Shown here piece by piece: positions 17,413 through 27,551 of a DNA stretch of 64,000 nt (position 1 is the first letter of the stretch; the number at the start of each line of letters is the position of its first letter). The stretch spans positions 36,629 to 100,628 of the forward strand of contig NZ_JAGQCH010000012.1 in assembly GCF_024346055.1 (NCBI RefSeq). Reading direction: 5' to 3'. A program made the translations under genes and the position numbers. The notes below the pieces were generated by a model. The model searched no databases. It had not been told where the DNA came from and worked only from the letters and a program-made list of their open reading frames with translations. This DNA is from Cyanobium sp. Cruz CV13-4-11 (GTDB lineage Bacteria; Cyanobacteriota; Cyanobacteriia; PCC-6307; Cyanobiaceae).

Positions 17413-19839
17413 TCATGGGGACGGCTGGGGAATCACGCTGCAGGAGTTGACGGGGACCGGGACCACCTTCCAGATGCGTTCGGCGTACTCCTGGATCGAC
17501 CGGTCGCTGCTGAAGAAGCCGCAGCGGGCTGTATTCAGCACAGACATCATGCTCCACCGTCCTGCGTCGCACCAGGCGCCGTCGACCTCGTTCTGGGCGC
17601 GGCGGTAGTCGCCCAGGTCGGCCATCACCCGGAAGGGGTCGCTGCTGCAGAGGTTGGCCAGCAGCGGATGGAACAGGTCGCGGTCGCCTTCGCTGAAGTG
17701 GCCCGAACCGATCAGGTCGATGGCCTCCTTGGCCAGGGCGTCATTCTCCAGCCAGGGCATCGGGTGGTACCCGTTGCGGTTGATGGCGGCCAGCTGCTCG
17801 GCGGTATGGCCGAACAGGAAGAAGTTGTCATCGCCGACCCGGTCCCGGATTTCGATGTTGGCCCCATCCAGGGTGCCGATCGTGAGGGCGCCATTGAGGG
17901 ACATCTTCATGTTGCCCGTGCCGGAGGCCTCCATGCCAGCGGTGGAGATCTGCTCGGAGAGATCCACCGCCGGATAGATCTTCTGGCCCAGCTTGACGCT
18001 GAAGTTGGGCAGGAAGACCACCCGCAGACGGCCGTCCATCGCCGGGTCGATGTTGATGATCTCCGCCATGCCCACGATCAGGCGGATGATCAGCTTGGCC
18101 ATGGCATAGCCGGGGGCGGCTTTGCCACCGAAGATCACCGTGCGCGGCGGCAGATCCTCCCCGGCCCGCAGCCGCAGGTAGCGCTCCACCACCTGCAGCG
18201 CCGCCATGTGCTGGCGCTTGTACTCGTGGATGCGCTTCACCTGGACGTCGAACAGGGAGGCGGGATCCACCAGAACGCCGGTGTCCTGGCGGATCGTGGC
18301 AGCCAGGCGCTCCTTGGCCTGCTGGCGCACCCCCTGCCAGCGCTCCAGGAAGCCGGCATCGGTGGCCAGGGGCTCCAACTGCCGGAGCTGGTCGAGGTGC
18401 CGGCACCAGTCGGTGCCGATGGCGTCGTTGAGCAGGTCGGCCAGGGGCGGGTTGGCCACCGCCAGCCAGCGCCGCGGCGTGACGCCGTTGGTGATGTTGG
18501 TGAAGCGCTCCGGCCAGACCTGGGCGAATTCGGCGAACAGGTTCTCCTTGAGCAGGCGGCTGTGCAGCTCCGCCACGCCGTTGACCGTATGGCTGCCCAC
18601 CACCGCCAGGTGGGCCATGCGCACCTTGCGGTGCGGCCCCTCTTCGATCAGCGACAGCCGCTCCAGCAGATCGGGCTGGCCGGGGAAGCGGATGCGCAGG
18701 GTGCGCAGGAAGCGGGCATTGATCTCGAAGATGATCTGCAGCTGGCGGGGCAGCAGCTGCTGGAACAGTTCCAGCCCCCAGGCCTCCAGGGCCTCGGGCA
18801 GCAGGGTGTGGTTCGTGTAGCTGATCGTGGCGGTGGTGATGCTCCAGGCGGTGTCCCAGTCGACCCCGTGGTCATCGATCAGCAGCCGCATCAGCTCGGC
18901 CACGGCGATCGCCGGGTGGGTGTCGTTGAGCTGCACCGCGAACTTGCGGTGGAACTCCGTGACCGGAATCCCCTGGCTGCCGAGGATGCGGAACATGTCC
19001 TGCAGGGAGCAGGAGACGAAGAAGATCTGCTGGCTGAGCCGCAGGCGCTTGCCCTGCTCCAGCTCATCGTTGGGATAGAGCACCTTGGAGAGGGTTTCCG
19101 ACTGCACCTTGTGCAGCACGGCCCGGGTGTAATCGCCGGCATTGAAGGAGGCGAAATCGAAGGCGTCCGGCGCCTGGGCCGACCACAGCCGCAGGGTGTT
19201 GGCGGTGTGGACGCCGTAGCCCAGGATCGGGGTGTCATAGGCGACGCCGATCACGGTCTGGCCGCCGATCAGCACCGGGTAGCTCCATTCCGGCCGGATC
19301 ACCTCCCAGGGGTTGCCGCGGGCCAGCCAGGGATCGGTGCTCTCCATCTGGCCGTTGGGGCCGATCTGCTGACGGAAGATGCCGAACTCGTAGCGGATGC
19401 CATAGCCGATGGCGGGCAGCTCGAGGGTGGCCATTGACTCCTGGAAGCAGGCCGCCAGCCGGCCCAGGCCACCGTTACCCAGGCCCGGCTCCGGCTCCTC
19501 CGCCAGCATCTCGTCAAGGGTGAGGCCGAGGGCCTCGCAGGCGGCCGCGGCTTCCTCCCGCAGCCCGAGGCTGACCAGGTTGTTCTCCAGGTGGGGCCCC
19601 AGCAGGAACTCCGCCGACATGTAGGTGGCGGTGCGGACGTGCTGGCTGGTGTAGGTGTCGGCGGTGTCGACCCAGCTGGTCAGCAGGATGTCCCGCACCG
19701 CCAGCGACAGGCAGACGTAGTGGTCGTGGGTGGTGGCGAGGGAGGCGGACTTGGCCTGGCTGGAGAACAGATGGCGCCGCATCGCCTCCAGGAGGGCCTG
19801 GCCCTTGGGCGGGCACGGGGCGGGTGTGGAGCTTGCCAT
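17413..19839 (-). CDS. glgP: Glycogen/starch/alpha-glucan phosphorylase
   Basis: Cytoplasmic PLP enzyme releasing glucose-1-phosphate from glycogen by phosphorolysis. 808 aa from ATG 19839, near the usual 810-850. Signatures: AEFLLGPHLENNL, EPGLGNGGLGRLAACF, RYEFGIFRQ, LNDTHPAIAVAELMR, KRIHEYKRQH, and the PLP-lysine motif EASGTGNMKMSLNGAL with NGxLTIGTLDGANIEI-type continuation. A start 23 codons upstream (ATG 19908) is possible; I chose the inner ATG because the extra residues look unlike the family. It lies between the transglutaminase and amidoligase genes of the cluster on the same strand, so it may be co-transcribed with them, an unusual placement. Confidence 0.96.
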   Translation of the reverse strand: MASSTPAPCPPKGQALLEAMRRHLFSSQAKSASLATTHDHYVCLSLAVRDILLTSWVDTADTYTSQHVRTATYMSAEFLLGPHLENNLVSLGLREEAAAACEALGLTLDEMLAEEPEPGLGNGGLGRLAACFQESMATLELPAIGYGIRYEFGIFRQQIGPNGQMESTDPWLARGNPWEVIRPEWSYPVLIGGQTVIGVAYDTPILGYGVHTANTLRLWSAQAPDAFDFASFNAGDYTRAVLHKVQSETLSKVLYPNDELEQGKRLRLSQQIFFVSCSLQDMFRILGSQGIPVTEFHRKFAVQLNDTHPAIAVAELMRLLIDDHGVDWDTAWSITTATISYTNHTLLPEALEAWGLELFQQLLPRQLQIIFEINARFLRTLRIRFPGQPDLLERLSLIEEGPHRKVRMAHLAVVGSHTVNGVAELHSRLLKENLFAEFAQVWPERFTNITNGVTPRRWLAVANPPLADLLNDAIGTDWCRHLDQLRQLEPLATDAGFLERWQGVRQQAKERLAATIRQDTGVLVDPASLFDVQVKRIHEYKRQHMAALQVVERYLRLRAGEDLPPRTVIFGGKAAPGYAMAKLIIRLIVGMAEIINIDPAMDGRLRVVFLPNFSVKLGQKIYPAVDLSEQISTAGMEASGTGNMKMSLNGALTIGTLDGANIEIRDRVGDDNFFLFGHTAEQLAAINRNGYHPMPWLENDALAKEAIDLIGSGHFSEGDRDLFHPLLANLCSSDPFRVMADLGDYRRAQNEVDGAWCDAGRWSMMSVLNTARCGFFSSDRSIQEYAERIWKVVPVPVNSCSVIPQPSP

Positions 19840-19945
19840 GGGGGAAATGCCGTGGTTGGCGACGTGGGACCAGTCCTGGCCTGGGCAGTGCCGCAGCCGC
19901 TGCACCATCGGATACAGGTGGGCGCTCCTTAAGAGTGGCTTCCTT

Positions 19946-20845
19946 TCAGCGCTGCAGCGTCCCGTGCCAGGAAGCGCCCATGGGAGCGGGCTCCAGCAGT
20001 TCCGCCTCGATGGTCCAGTCCAGCTCGCTCTCCACCCCGGTTGGGCCCGAAAAACTGCCGTTCACCGCCGCGGTGAGGGTGGGTTTGGAGGAGGTGGCCA
20101 GGGTGATGTAGCGGTCGTCGATGCTGCCCTTGCCACTGGGGTCGAAGCCCCGCCAGCCCGCCCCCGGCAGGTAGACCTCGGCCCAGGCATGCAGGTCGTA
20201 CTGCCTCGGCGCCGGCTCCACCAGGTGGTAGCCGCTCACGAACCGGGACGGCAGGCCGGCGCAGCGGCAGGTCTCGATCATCAGCATCGCCAGGTCGCGG
20301 CAGGAGCCGACCCGTTCCTTGAGGGTGCGGCCCGCCGGCCAGGCCGGCCCCGCGTGCCGCTGGGTGTACTTGACCCGATCCTTGATGATCTCCACGAGCT
20401 GTTCGAGAAACATCAGCCCGCGCTGGTCGCTGCCCATCAGCGCTTCCTGGGCCAGATCCACCGCGGCCGGGTCGTGCTGGCCGTTGGGCAGCCAGCCCTC
20501 GAGAGAGCCCAGCAGATCGCCATTGAGGTGGCCCACCGGGTAGGGCAGCAGCGGCTCCTGGTCCTCCAGGCAGCTGGCCAGGGCCGGGGGCTGCTGGGTC
20601 TCGACATCGCTGATCGCCTGCACCCGGAAGTGATCGGTACTTCCCTCGAAGCGGGCCCGCAGGATCTCATCGCCACTGGCCGCCACCAGCGGATAGAGCA
20701 GGGACGGTTCCGGGCTGATGGCCAGGTGGAAATGGAGCAGGCGCTGGAAGCCGTGGCCCCGGGGTTTCAGGCAGAAACGGTGCGGACCCAGGAACACCGG
20801 CGCGCTGTAGCGGTAGTTGAAGGTGTGGGTCAGGCGGGCGCGCAT
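19946..20845 (-). CDS. Transglutaminase-like protein (bacterial N-terminal plus core domain)
   Basis: 299 aa cysteine-protease-fold protein. The N-terminal beta domain starts MRARLTHTFNYRYSAPV, as in bacterial transglutaminase_N families. The core carries the catalytic Cys in GSCRDLAMLMIE, His in YDLHAWAEVYLPG and Asp in GFDPSGKG, so the triad is intact. Such proteins hydrolyse or transfer peptide or isopeptide amide bonds. The gene follows the alpha-E gene with a 16-bp overlap and the circularly permuted ATP-grasp gene, the standard neighbourhood predicted to make and process a small peptide or amide modification. No signal peptide is seen, so it likely acts in the cytoplasm. The substrate is unknown. 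Confidence 0.9.
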   Translation of the reverse strand: MRARLTHTFNYRYSAPVFLGPHRFCLKPRGHGFQRLLHFHLAISPEPSLLYPLVAASGDEILRARFEGSTDHFRVQAISDVETQQPPALASCLEDQEPLLPYPVGHLNGDLLGSLEGWLPNGQHDPAAVDLAQEALMGSDQRGLMFLEQLVEIIKDRVKYTQRHAGPAWPAGRTLKERVGSCRDLAMLMIETCRCAGLPSRFVSGYHLVEPAPRQYDLHAWAEVYLPGAGWRGFDPSGKGSIDDRYITLATSSKPTLTAAVNGSFSGPTGVESELDWTIEAELLEPAPMGASWHGTLQR

Positions 20846-21810
20846 GCCGCCTCTTCACTGGAGGTGCTGCTCGGTGGAGCGATGAAATAGCGCGCTTCGA
20901 TCAGCTCGTGCAGGCGATTGAGATCCGACTGGAAGTTGTCGATGGCTTCGTGCAGCCCGGTGGCAACGAGCTCATCGATCCTGGTGAAACTCCAGTGGGC
21001 CAGGGTGAGCCCGATCAGGCATTCCAGGTCGTCGGCGGGCAGCGGCACCGAGCTGCCGCGGATGATCCGCAGCGTGTCGCTGATCCGCTCCAGGCAGTAA
21101 CGCACCGAGCGGGGGAAGATCGGATCCAGCAGCAGGAAGGCGGCCACGGCCTTGGGCTCGATCGCCTGCTGGCTCGACTGCCGGAACATCTGGTAGGCCC
21201 CCGCCGAACGCAGCAGGGAGATCCACTGCAGCTCATCGAGAACCCCACCCACGTCCTCGGGCGAAGGCAGCAGCAGGAAGTATTTGACGTCCAGGATCCG
21301 GGTGGTCTTGTCGGCCCGCTCAAGCAGCCTCCCAAGGCGGCTGAACTGCCAGGAGAGGTCGCGGCTGAGGGTGGCGTCGGTGATCCCGTAGAAGAGCTGG
21401 CAGGCGCGGCGGATCTCCCGCAGCTGTTCCTGGGGCGGCTGCAACCAGAAACTCTCTTCCTGCAACGTCCAGTAGATGTCGTTGATCTGCTCCCACATCT
21501 CCGTGGTGATCACTTCACGGATCTGTCGGGCGTTCTCCCGGGCACTGCCGATGCAGTTGAGAACGCTGCTGGGGTTGTCCGTCTCCCGGACCAGGAAATG
21601 GATCACGGCCTCGGGGGTGACCACCGGGCAGAGCTCATCGAACAGCTTGCGGTCGCCGCTGGCCTCGATCAGGGGGAGCCAGGGTTCGGCGCTGCCGGGG
21701 GGGCAGTCGAGGGCCATGGCCTCGCTCACCTCCACGAAACGGCAGATGTTCTCGGCCCGTTCGACGTTGCGATTGATCCAGTAGAGGGAATCGGCGACGC
21801 GGCTCAGCAT
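20830..21810 (-). CDS. Alpha-E domain-containing protein
   Basis: 326 aa, all-helical alpha-E family (DUF403). The opening MLSRVADSLYWINRNVERAENICR is characteristic, with later family segments ATLSRDLSWQFSRLGRLLERADKTTRILD and DPIFPRSVRYCLERI. The molecular function of the family is unknown; it nearly always accompanies a circularly permuted ATP-grasp protein and a transglutaminase, as here. It overlaps the upstream ATP-grasp gene by 7 bp and the downstream transglutaminase by 16 bp, so the three are surely one operon. No transmembrane segment or metal-binding motif stands out. Confidence 0.93.
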   Translation of the reverse strand: MLSRVADSLYWINRNVERAENICRFVEVSEAMALDCPPGSAEPWLPLIEASGDRKLFDELCPVVTPEAVIHFLVRETDNPSSVLNCIGSARENARQIREVITTEMWEQINDIYWTLQEESFWLQPPQEQLREIRRACQLFYGITDATLSRDLSWQFSRLGRLLERADKTTRILDVKYFLLLPSPEDVGGVLDELQWISLLRSAGAYQMFRQSSQQAIEPKAVAAFLLLDPIFPRSVRYCLERISDTLRIIRGSSVPLPADDLECLIGLTLAHWSFTRIDELVATGLHEAIDNFQSDLNRLHELIEARYFIAPPSSTSSEEAACAPA

Positions 21811-23243
21811 GGGGCTTCATCCACGATCCAGGTGTCCTTGCAGCCTCCTCCCTGGGAGGAGTTGACCACCAGGGAACCGCGCCGCAGGGCCACGCGGGTG
21901 AGGCCGCCGGGGCTCACCCAGGCCTCCTTGCCGCGCAGCACGTAGGGACGCAGATCGACGTGACAGGGGTAGAGCTCGCCTTCGCTCAGGGAAGGCACGG
22001 TGGAGAGTTCCAGGGTGGGCTGGGCGATGTAGTTGCGGGGATCGGCCTGGATCTTGATGGCGAACTCGGCGATCTGCTCCTGGCTGGCATGGGGACCGAT
22101 GAGCATGCCGTAGCCCCCGGCTTCCGCCACCGCCTTCACCACCAGCTCCCCGAGGTGCTCCAGCACGTAGGCCTGGTCGTCGGGCCTGGAGCAGATGTAG
22201 GTGGGAACGTTCTCGATGATGGGCTCCTCATCCAGGTAGTAGCGGATCATCTTGCCCACATAGGCGTAGATGAGCTTGTCGTCGGCGACGCCGGTGCCCG
22301 GGGCATTGGCGATGGCCACCCGCCCCGCCCCGTAGGCCCCCATCAGACCCCGCACCCCCAGCAGGGAATCGCTGCGGAACACGGCCGGGTCGAGGAAATC
22401 GTCGTCGATGCGGCGGTAGATCACATCGACCGCCTCGAGGCCGGCGGTGCTGCGCATCCACACCCGATCCCCTTCGCAGACCAGGTCGCGCCCCTCCACC
22501 AGCTGGATACCCATCTGCTGGGCGAGGTAGCTGTGCTCGAAATAGGCGCTGTTGAACACCCCGGGGGTGAGCAGCACCACCTTGGGGGTGTCGGTCCAGG
22601 GGGCCAGCTCCCGCAGGGTCTGCAGCAGGTGGGAGGGGTAGTCATCGATCGGCTGCACCGTGCGCCCGGCGAACAGGCTCGGGAACATGCGCTTCATCAC
22701 GCGCCGGTTCTCAAGGAAGTAGGCCACCCCCGAGGGGCAGCGCAGGTTGTCCTCCAGCACCCGCCAGGTGCCGTCACCGTCGCGCACCAGATCCAGGCCC
22801 GAGATGTGGCACCAGCGGCCGAGGGGCGGCTGGAAGCCCTGCATCTGGGGCCGCCAACCCTGGGAGCTCTCCACGTCAGCCCTGGCCACCACGCCGTCGG
22901 CCAGGATTTTCTGGTCGCCATAGACGTCGGCCAGGAAGCGGTCGATCGCCTCCAGCCGCTGGATCAGGCCCTGCTCCAGGCGCTCCCAGTCCTGGGCCCC
23001 GATCAACCGGGGCAGCGGATCGAAGGGCAGGATCCGTTCCACGCCCTTGCTGCCGGAATCGTTAAGGCGGAAGGTGGCTCCGAGGCGCTTGAGCAGCATG
23101 CCGGCGGCCTCATGGTTCCGGTTCAACTGGTCGAGGCCCATCTGGCCGAGGGACGAAAGCAGCGGCCTGAGGGTGGCCCGGGGCTGGTCGGTGGAGGTGA
23201 AGTACTCGTCGTATCCCTGGTTCGGTTTGTACTCGCTAAACAT
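21804..23243 (-). CDS. Circularly permuted type 2 ATP-grasp protein
   Basis: 479 aa, first gene of the amidoligase cluster and predicted ATP-dependent carboxylate-amine ligase. Family segments: YDEYFTSTDQPRATLRPL near the start, LPFDPLPRLIGAQDW, RFLADVYGDQKIL, CHISGLDLVRDGDGTWRVLEDNLRCPSGVAY, IDDYPSHLLQTL, VDVIYRRIDDDFLDP and KAVAEAGGYGMLIGPHAS. ATG 23243 (MFSEYKPNQGYDEYF) is preferred over the GTG five codons upstream because GAAGGG sits about 7 nt before it. The divergent spacer to the PilZ-like gene is about 230 bp and probably holds both promoters. The reaction product is unknown. Confidence 0.93.
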   Translation of the reverse strand: MFSEYKPNQGYDEYFTSTDQPRATLRPLLSSLGQMGLDQLNRNHEAAGMLLKRLGATFRLNDSGSKGVERILPFDPLPRLIGAQDWERLEQGLIQRLEAIDRFLADVYGDQKILADGVVARADVESSQGWRPQMQGFQPPLGRWCHISGLDLVRDGDGTWRVLEDNLRCPSGVAYFLENRRVMKRMFPSLFAGRTVQPIDDYPSHLLQTLRELAPWTDTPKVVLLTPGVFNSAYFEHSYLAQQMGIQLVEGRDLVCEGDRVWMRSTAGLEAVDVIYRRIDDDFLDPAVFRSDSLLGVRGLMGAYGAGRVAIANAPGTGVADDKLIYAYVGKMIRYYLDEEPIIENVPTYICSRPDDQAYVLEHLGELVVKAVAEAGGYGMLIGPHASQEQIAEFAIKIQADPRNYIAQPTLELSTVPSLSEGELYPCHVDLRPYVLRGKEAWVSPGGLTRVALRRGSLVVNSSQGGGCKDTWIVDEAPC

Positions 23244-23475
23244 TCCAGACCCTTCCACGCGATTGGATCCTGCAGTGCCGCCGGGGTGGTCACCCGTTGC
23301 CGTTGTTACGGAAACAAGGGGCGCTGTCCGCTGAGGGTCTCCTCAAACCACCGCTGTAAAGCCATTCTTACCATCCTGGCGCTTCCTAGTGCTATAAAAG
23401 CATGGGTTTTTCTAAGCATAGTTCTCTAGGCGACCCGGAAAGTTGAGGATCAAAACAGAGGGAGGAGCTCTGCCG

Positions 23476-23967
23476 ATGCTGCCCAACAAGACCGGATCCC
23501 AGCCTTCGAGGAGCTCGGGCGCATCAGGGGACCTCCTGCGCGACCAGGCAAGGGCTGGCGCCCGCCAAGACAATCGGGGCAACCCCCGTCATCCGATCGA
23601 GAGCTGCCGCTCCATCTCCCTGCGGCGCCTGGATGACGCTCGCCAGCCCATGGGCCGCTGGTTCCTCGCCGACATCATCAACGTGGGCGAAGGCGGCATG
23701 TGCCTGATCGCCGACGAAGAGCAGTCCCTTGCGCCGGGGCAGTGGCTCCTGATGGATCTGCGCGCCCATCCCGGCTTCGGGCAGTTGCGGATGCAGGCCC
23801 AGCTGCGCTGGCTCACCCGAGCCCGCTTTGCCCTCACCTTTGGTGTGGCCTTCGAAACGCCCCTGAAAGCGGTGCCGGTGCTGTCGGTGGAGCGGCGGAA
23901 CGAGCGCCGGGATCCCAACCTGGAGGACTGGGCCCTGGAGGAGGAGCAGACCATGGCCGCCACCTGA
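23476..23967 (+). CDS. PilZ-like domain protein
   Basis: 163 aa. Residues about 40-145 resemble a PilZ beta-barrel: a basic stretch (RHPIESCRSISLRRL), then WFLADIINVGEGGMCLIAD, corresponding to the [D/N]xSxxG motif but with Gly in place of Ser, then PGQWLLMDL and FALTFGVAFETP. PilZ domains bind c-di-GMP; the altered motif makes binding uncertain. ATG 23476 is chosen because GGAGGAG lies about 8 nt upstream. The N-terminal 35 residues are Ser/Gly/Arg-rich and probably disordered. It is divergent from the ATP-grasp cluster. It could be an effector of the c-di-GMP proteins at 4-15 kb, but that is inference only. Confidence 0.66.
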   Translation: MLPNKTGSQPSRSSGASGDLLRDQARAGARQDNRGNPRHPIESCRSISLRRLDDARQPMGRWFLADIINVGEGGMCLIADEEQSLAPGQWLLMDLRAHPGFGQLRMQAQLRWLTRARFALTFGVAFETPLKAVPVLSVERRNERRDPNLEDWALEEEQTMAAT

Positions 23968-24031
23968 GTGGGATGGGTTCCACCCTGCTGACGCACCTGT
24001 TCAGGTTCTGCAGGTCGGTCCGCCGGCGCCG

Positions 24032-25756
<1,725 letters not shown>

Positions 25757-25763
25757 GGGGGGG

Positions 25764-26081
25764 TCAGTCGAGGGGGCCGTTCACCAGACCGTTGAAGCCG
25801 AACACGCGGCGGTCGCCGACGTAGGGCACCAGATGCACGTCCCGCTGGTCGCCGGGCTCGAAGCGGATGGCGGTGCCGGCGGGGATGTCGAGCCGCAGGC
25901 CGCGGGCCGCCTCCCTGTCGAACGCGAGGGCGCCGTTGGCTTCATAGAAGTGGAAGTGGGAACCCACCTGCACGGGCCGTTCGCCGCGGTTCGCCACCGA
26001 CAGGGTGGTGACGGGGCGGCCGGCATTGAGATCGATCGTGCCGGGCTCGGGGATCAGTTCGCCGGGGATCAGGGGGGGCAT
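25764..26081 (-). CDS. ureB: Urease subunit beta UreB
   Basis: 105 aa structural urease subunit. It starts [19 protein letters not shown] and contains [19 protein letters not shown] and [18 protein letters not shown], the conserved core of UreB. The frame is open farther upstream but that part is antisense noise over ureA; the ATG at 26081 matches the family start exactly. It lies between ureA (14 bp upstream) and ureC (7 bp downstream), so the three subunits should be made from one mRNA. No unusual residue is seen. Confidence 0.97.
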   Translation of the reverse strand: MPPLIPGELIPEPGTIDLNAGRPVTTLSVANRGERPVQVGSHFHFYEANGALAFDREAARGLRLDIPAGTAIRFEPGDQRDVHLVPYVGDRRVFGFNGLVNGPLD

Positions 26082-26095
26082 GGCGGGGTGGGGGG

Positions 26096-26398
26096 TCAGC
26101 GGATCGGTTCGTGGAGGGTGACGAGCTTGGTGCCATCGGGGAACATCGCCTCGATCTGCACCTCGGGGATCAGCTCGGGCACCCCCTCCATCACCTGATC
26201 CCGGCTCAGCCAGGTGGTGCCCTCCCGCATCAGCTCCGCCACGCTGCGGCCGTCGCGGGCCCCTTCGATCACCTGGAAGCTGAGCCAGGCCACCGCCTCG
26301 GGATGGTTGAGCTTCAGGCCCCGGCCGAGTCGCCGCTCCGCCAGCAGGGCGGCGGTGACGATCAACAGCTTGTCTTTCTCCTGGGGGGTGAGGTTCAT
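26096..26398 (-). CDS. ureA: Urease subunit gamma UreA
   Basis: Exactly 100 aa, the standard UreA length, from ATG 26398 ([13 protein letters not shown]). Conserved segments are [43 protein letters not shown] and [30 protein letters not shown] C-terminus (here with EAMFPDG). The frame could extend 8 codons upstream, but the family start is clear. It is the first urease structural gene; a 78-bp spacer separates it from the upstream small secreted-protein gene on the same strand. That spacer holds a sequence resembling the 3' half of a TPP riboswitch (see findings). Confidence 0.97.
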   Translation of the reverse strand: MNLTPQEKDKLLIVTAALLAERRLGRGLKLNHPEAVAWLSFQVIEGARDGRSVAELMREGTTWLSRDQVMEGVPELIPEVQIEAMFPDGTKLVTLHEPIR

Positions 26399-26476
26399 GC
26401 AGGCGGCGCTGGCCGGCCCCACTCTCGCAGCGCTCCGGCACCGGGTCAGGTTCAGAAGGAACGTTCGGCGCTCCGA

Positions 26477-26830
26477 TCAGCGCCGCTGGAGCACCCCCTG
26501 GCCCTCCAGGTTGAGGTTGTCGATCCGCACCGCCGTGGTCCGGCCATCGGCACCCACCGTGAAGCTGACGGCGCTGGGGCCGTCGGCGTTCTCGCCGCCG
26601 GGCTGGTAGCGGAAGGTGTCGCCGCTCACCGAGGTGAGGGGGAAGGCGGTGAGGCGGGGCAAGGCGGCGGCCAGGCTTTCCGCCGTCACCTGGGGCGGCG
26701 GGGGCGGGGGCCCCGAGGGGGCTTCGGCGCTGCGGGCGGCACCCGGGGGCTGGAGCGCCAGGGCCAGGCCCAGAACCAGGGCGGCTGCCCCCGGACGGCC
26801 CCGTGGCCGCTCAGGGAGGGTTGGTCCCAT
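26477..26830 (-). CDS. Hypothetical secreted protein
   Basis: 117 aa from ATG 26830, unrecognised. Residues about 12-36 form an N-terminal signal-like segment: an Arg-rich n-region (PERPRGRPG), a hydrophobic stretch ([18 protein letters not shown]) and an ARSAEA-type cleavage region. A Pro-rich linker (SGPPPPPPQ) follows, then a mature domain of about 70 residues ending in QGVLQRR. The start overlaps the 3' end of the Coq4-like gene by 20 bp and the gene lies upstream of ureA on the same strand. It may be a periplasmic or membrane-associated protein; nothing in it suggests a urease role. Confidence 0.55.
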   Translation of the reverse strand: MGPTLPERPRGRPGAAALVLGLALALQPPGAARSAEAPSGPPPPPPQVTAESLAAALPRLTAFPLTSVSGDTFRYQPGGENADGPSAVSFTVGADGRTTAVRIDNLNLEGQGVLQRR

Positions 26831-27494
26831 AGGGCTCCCCATCCGCCGGCAGGGTCACCCCCAGCCGCTGCCGCCACTCCGCCACCGGCAGCTCCCAGCC
26901 CTCCTCCCAGCGGACCGTGGCGAAGGGATGGGCGGTGAAGCCGATCGTGGTGCCGTGGCTGATGGAGCGGCTGAGGATTTCGTAGCTGTCGAGCTTGAAG
27001 CGGAAGCCGGCGATCTGGGCCGCGTGGATGAGGCTCACGTAGGCGGGGAAGCCGATCTGGGTGGCGGTGATGGCCAGCACGCCGTTCTCCCCCGCCGGCA
27101 TCGTGCCGAAGCCGCTGACCACATGGTGGATGTCGTGGGTGGTGGCGATCCGCTGGGTGAGCCAGCGGCCCTCCGTGTCGATCGGGCGGGGGCGGAAGAA
27201 CTCGGGGTCGTAGTTGAAGCGGCGGATCAGGGCGGCGTAGGTGCGGCCGAGGCTCCCCTCCGGCAGCGCTTCGAGCCGCTCCAGATCCGGCTGCAGGGGC
27301 GGATAGCGCTCGTCCATCATCGCTGCCCCGCCCGGCAGGGCCCGGAAGCGGGCGATGCAGGCTTCCATCTGGGGCGTGTCCAGGAAGCTGTCCACCAGAT
27401 CGGCGATCCGGGCCAGATCCCCCTGGCTGCGGCCCACGGCGATCAGCTGGCGCGCCTGGCCCAGGGCCTGCAGGGAGAGCTGGAAGCGATGCAT
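26811..27494 (-). CDS. Coq4-family protein
   Basis: 227 aa. It contains the Coq4 family core: GSLGRTYAALIRRFNYDPEF, then RPIDTEGRWLTQRIATTHDI and HHVVSGFGTMPAGENGVLAI, including the metal-binding pattern HDxxH followed by a downstream Glu. The C-terminus has QIGFPAYVSLIHAAQ. In ubiquinone-making organisms Coq4 acts in coenzyme Q ring modification; cyanobacteria make plastoquinone instead, so the role here is unknown. It sits between ureD (57 bp upstream) and the small secreted-protein gene, all on the minus strand toward ureABC, so it is probably co-transcribed with urease genes. No signal peptide is seen. Confidence 0.87.
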   Translation of the reverse strand: MHRFQLSLQALGQARQLIAVGRSQGDLARIADLVDSFLDTPQMEACIARFRALPGGAAMMDERYPPLQPDLERLEALPEGSLGRTYAALIRRFNYDPEFFRPRPIDTEGRWLTQRIATTHDIHHVVSGFGTMPAGENGVLAITATQIGFPAYVSLIHAAQIAGFRFKLDSYEILSRSISHGTTIGFTAHPFATVRWEEGWELPVAEWRQRLGVTLPADGEPYGTNPP

Positions 27495-27551
27495 CGGGAG
27501 GGGGCTGCGCCTGGGGCGAACCTAGGCCCGCTGCGGCGTTCGCCCCGGGGT

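Noticed and set aside
15397..19437. A 1346-codon open plus-strand frame
   Set aside because: Antisense to the amidoligase and glycogen phosphorylase genes; composition (Gln, Gly, Ala, Arg-rich) is that of a shadow frame and no domain is seen.
23368..23398. Promoter with TTACCA and TATAAA (about 19 bp apart) between the ATP-grasp and PilZ-like genes
   Set aside because: Plausible, but spacing is long and the -35 box weak; not strong enough for a feature.
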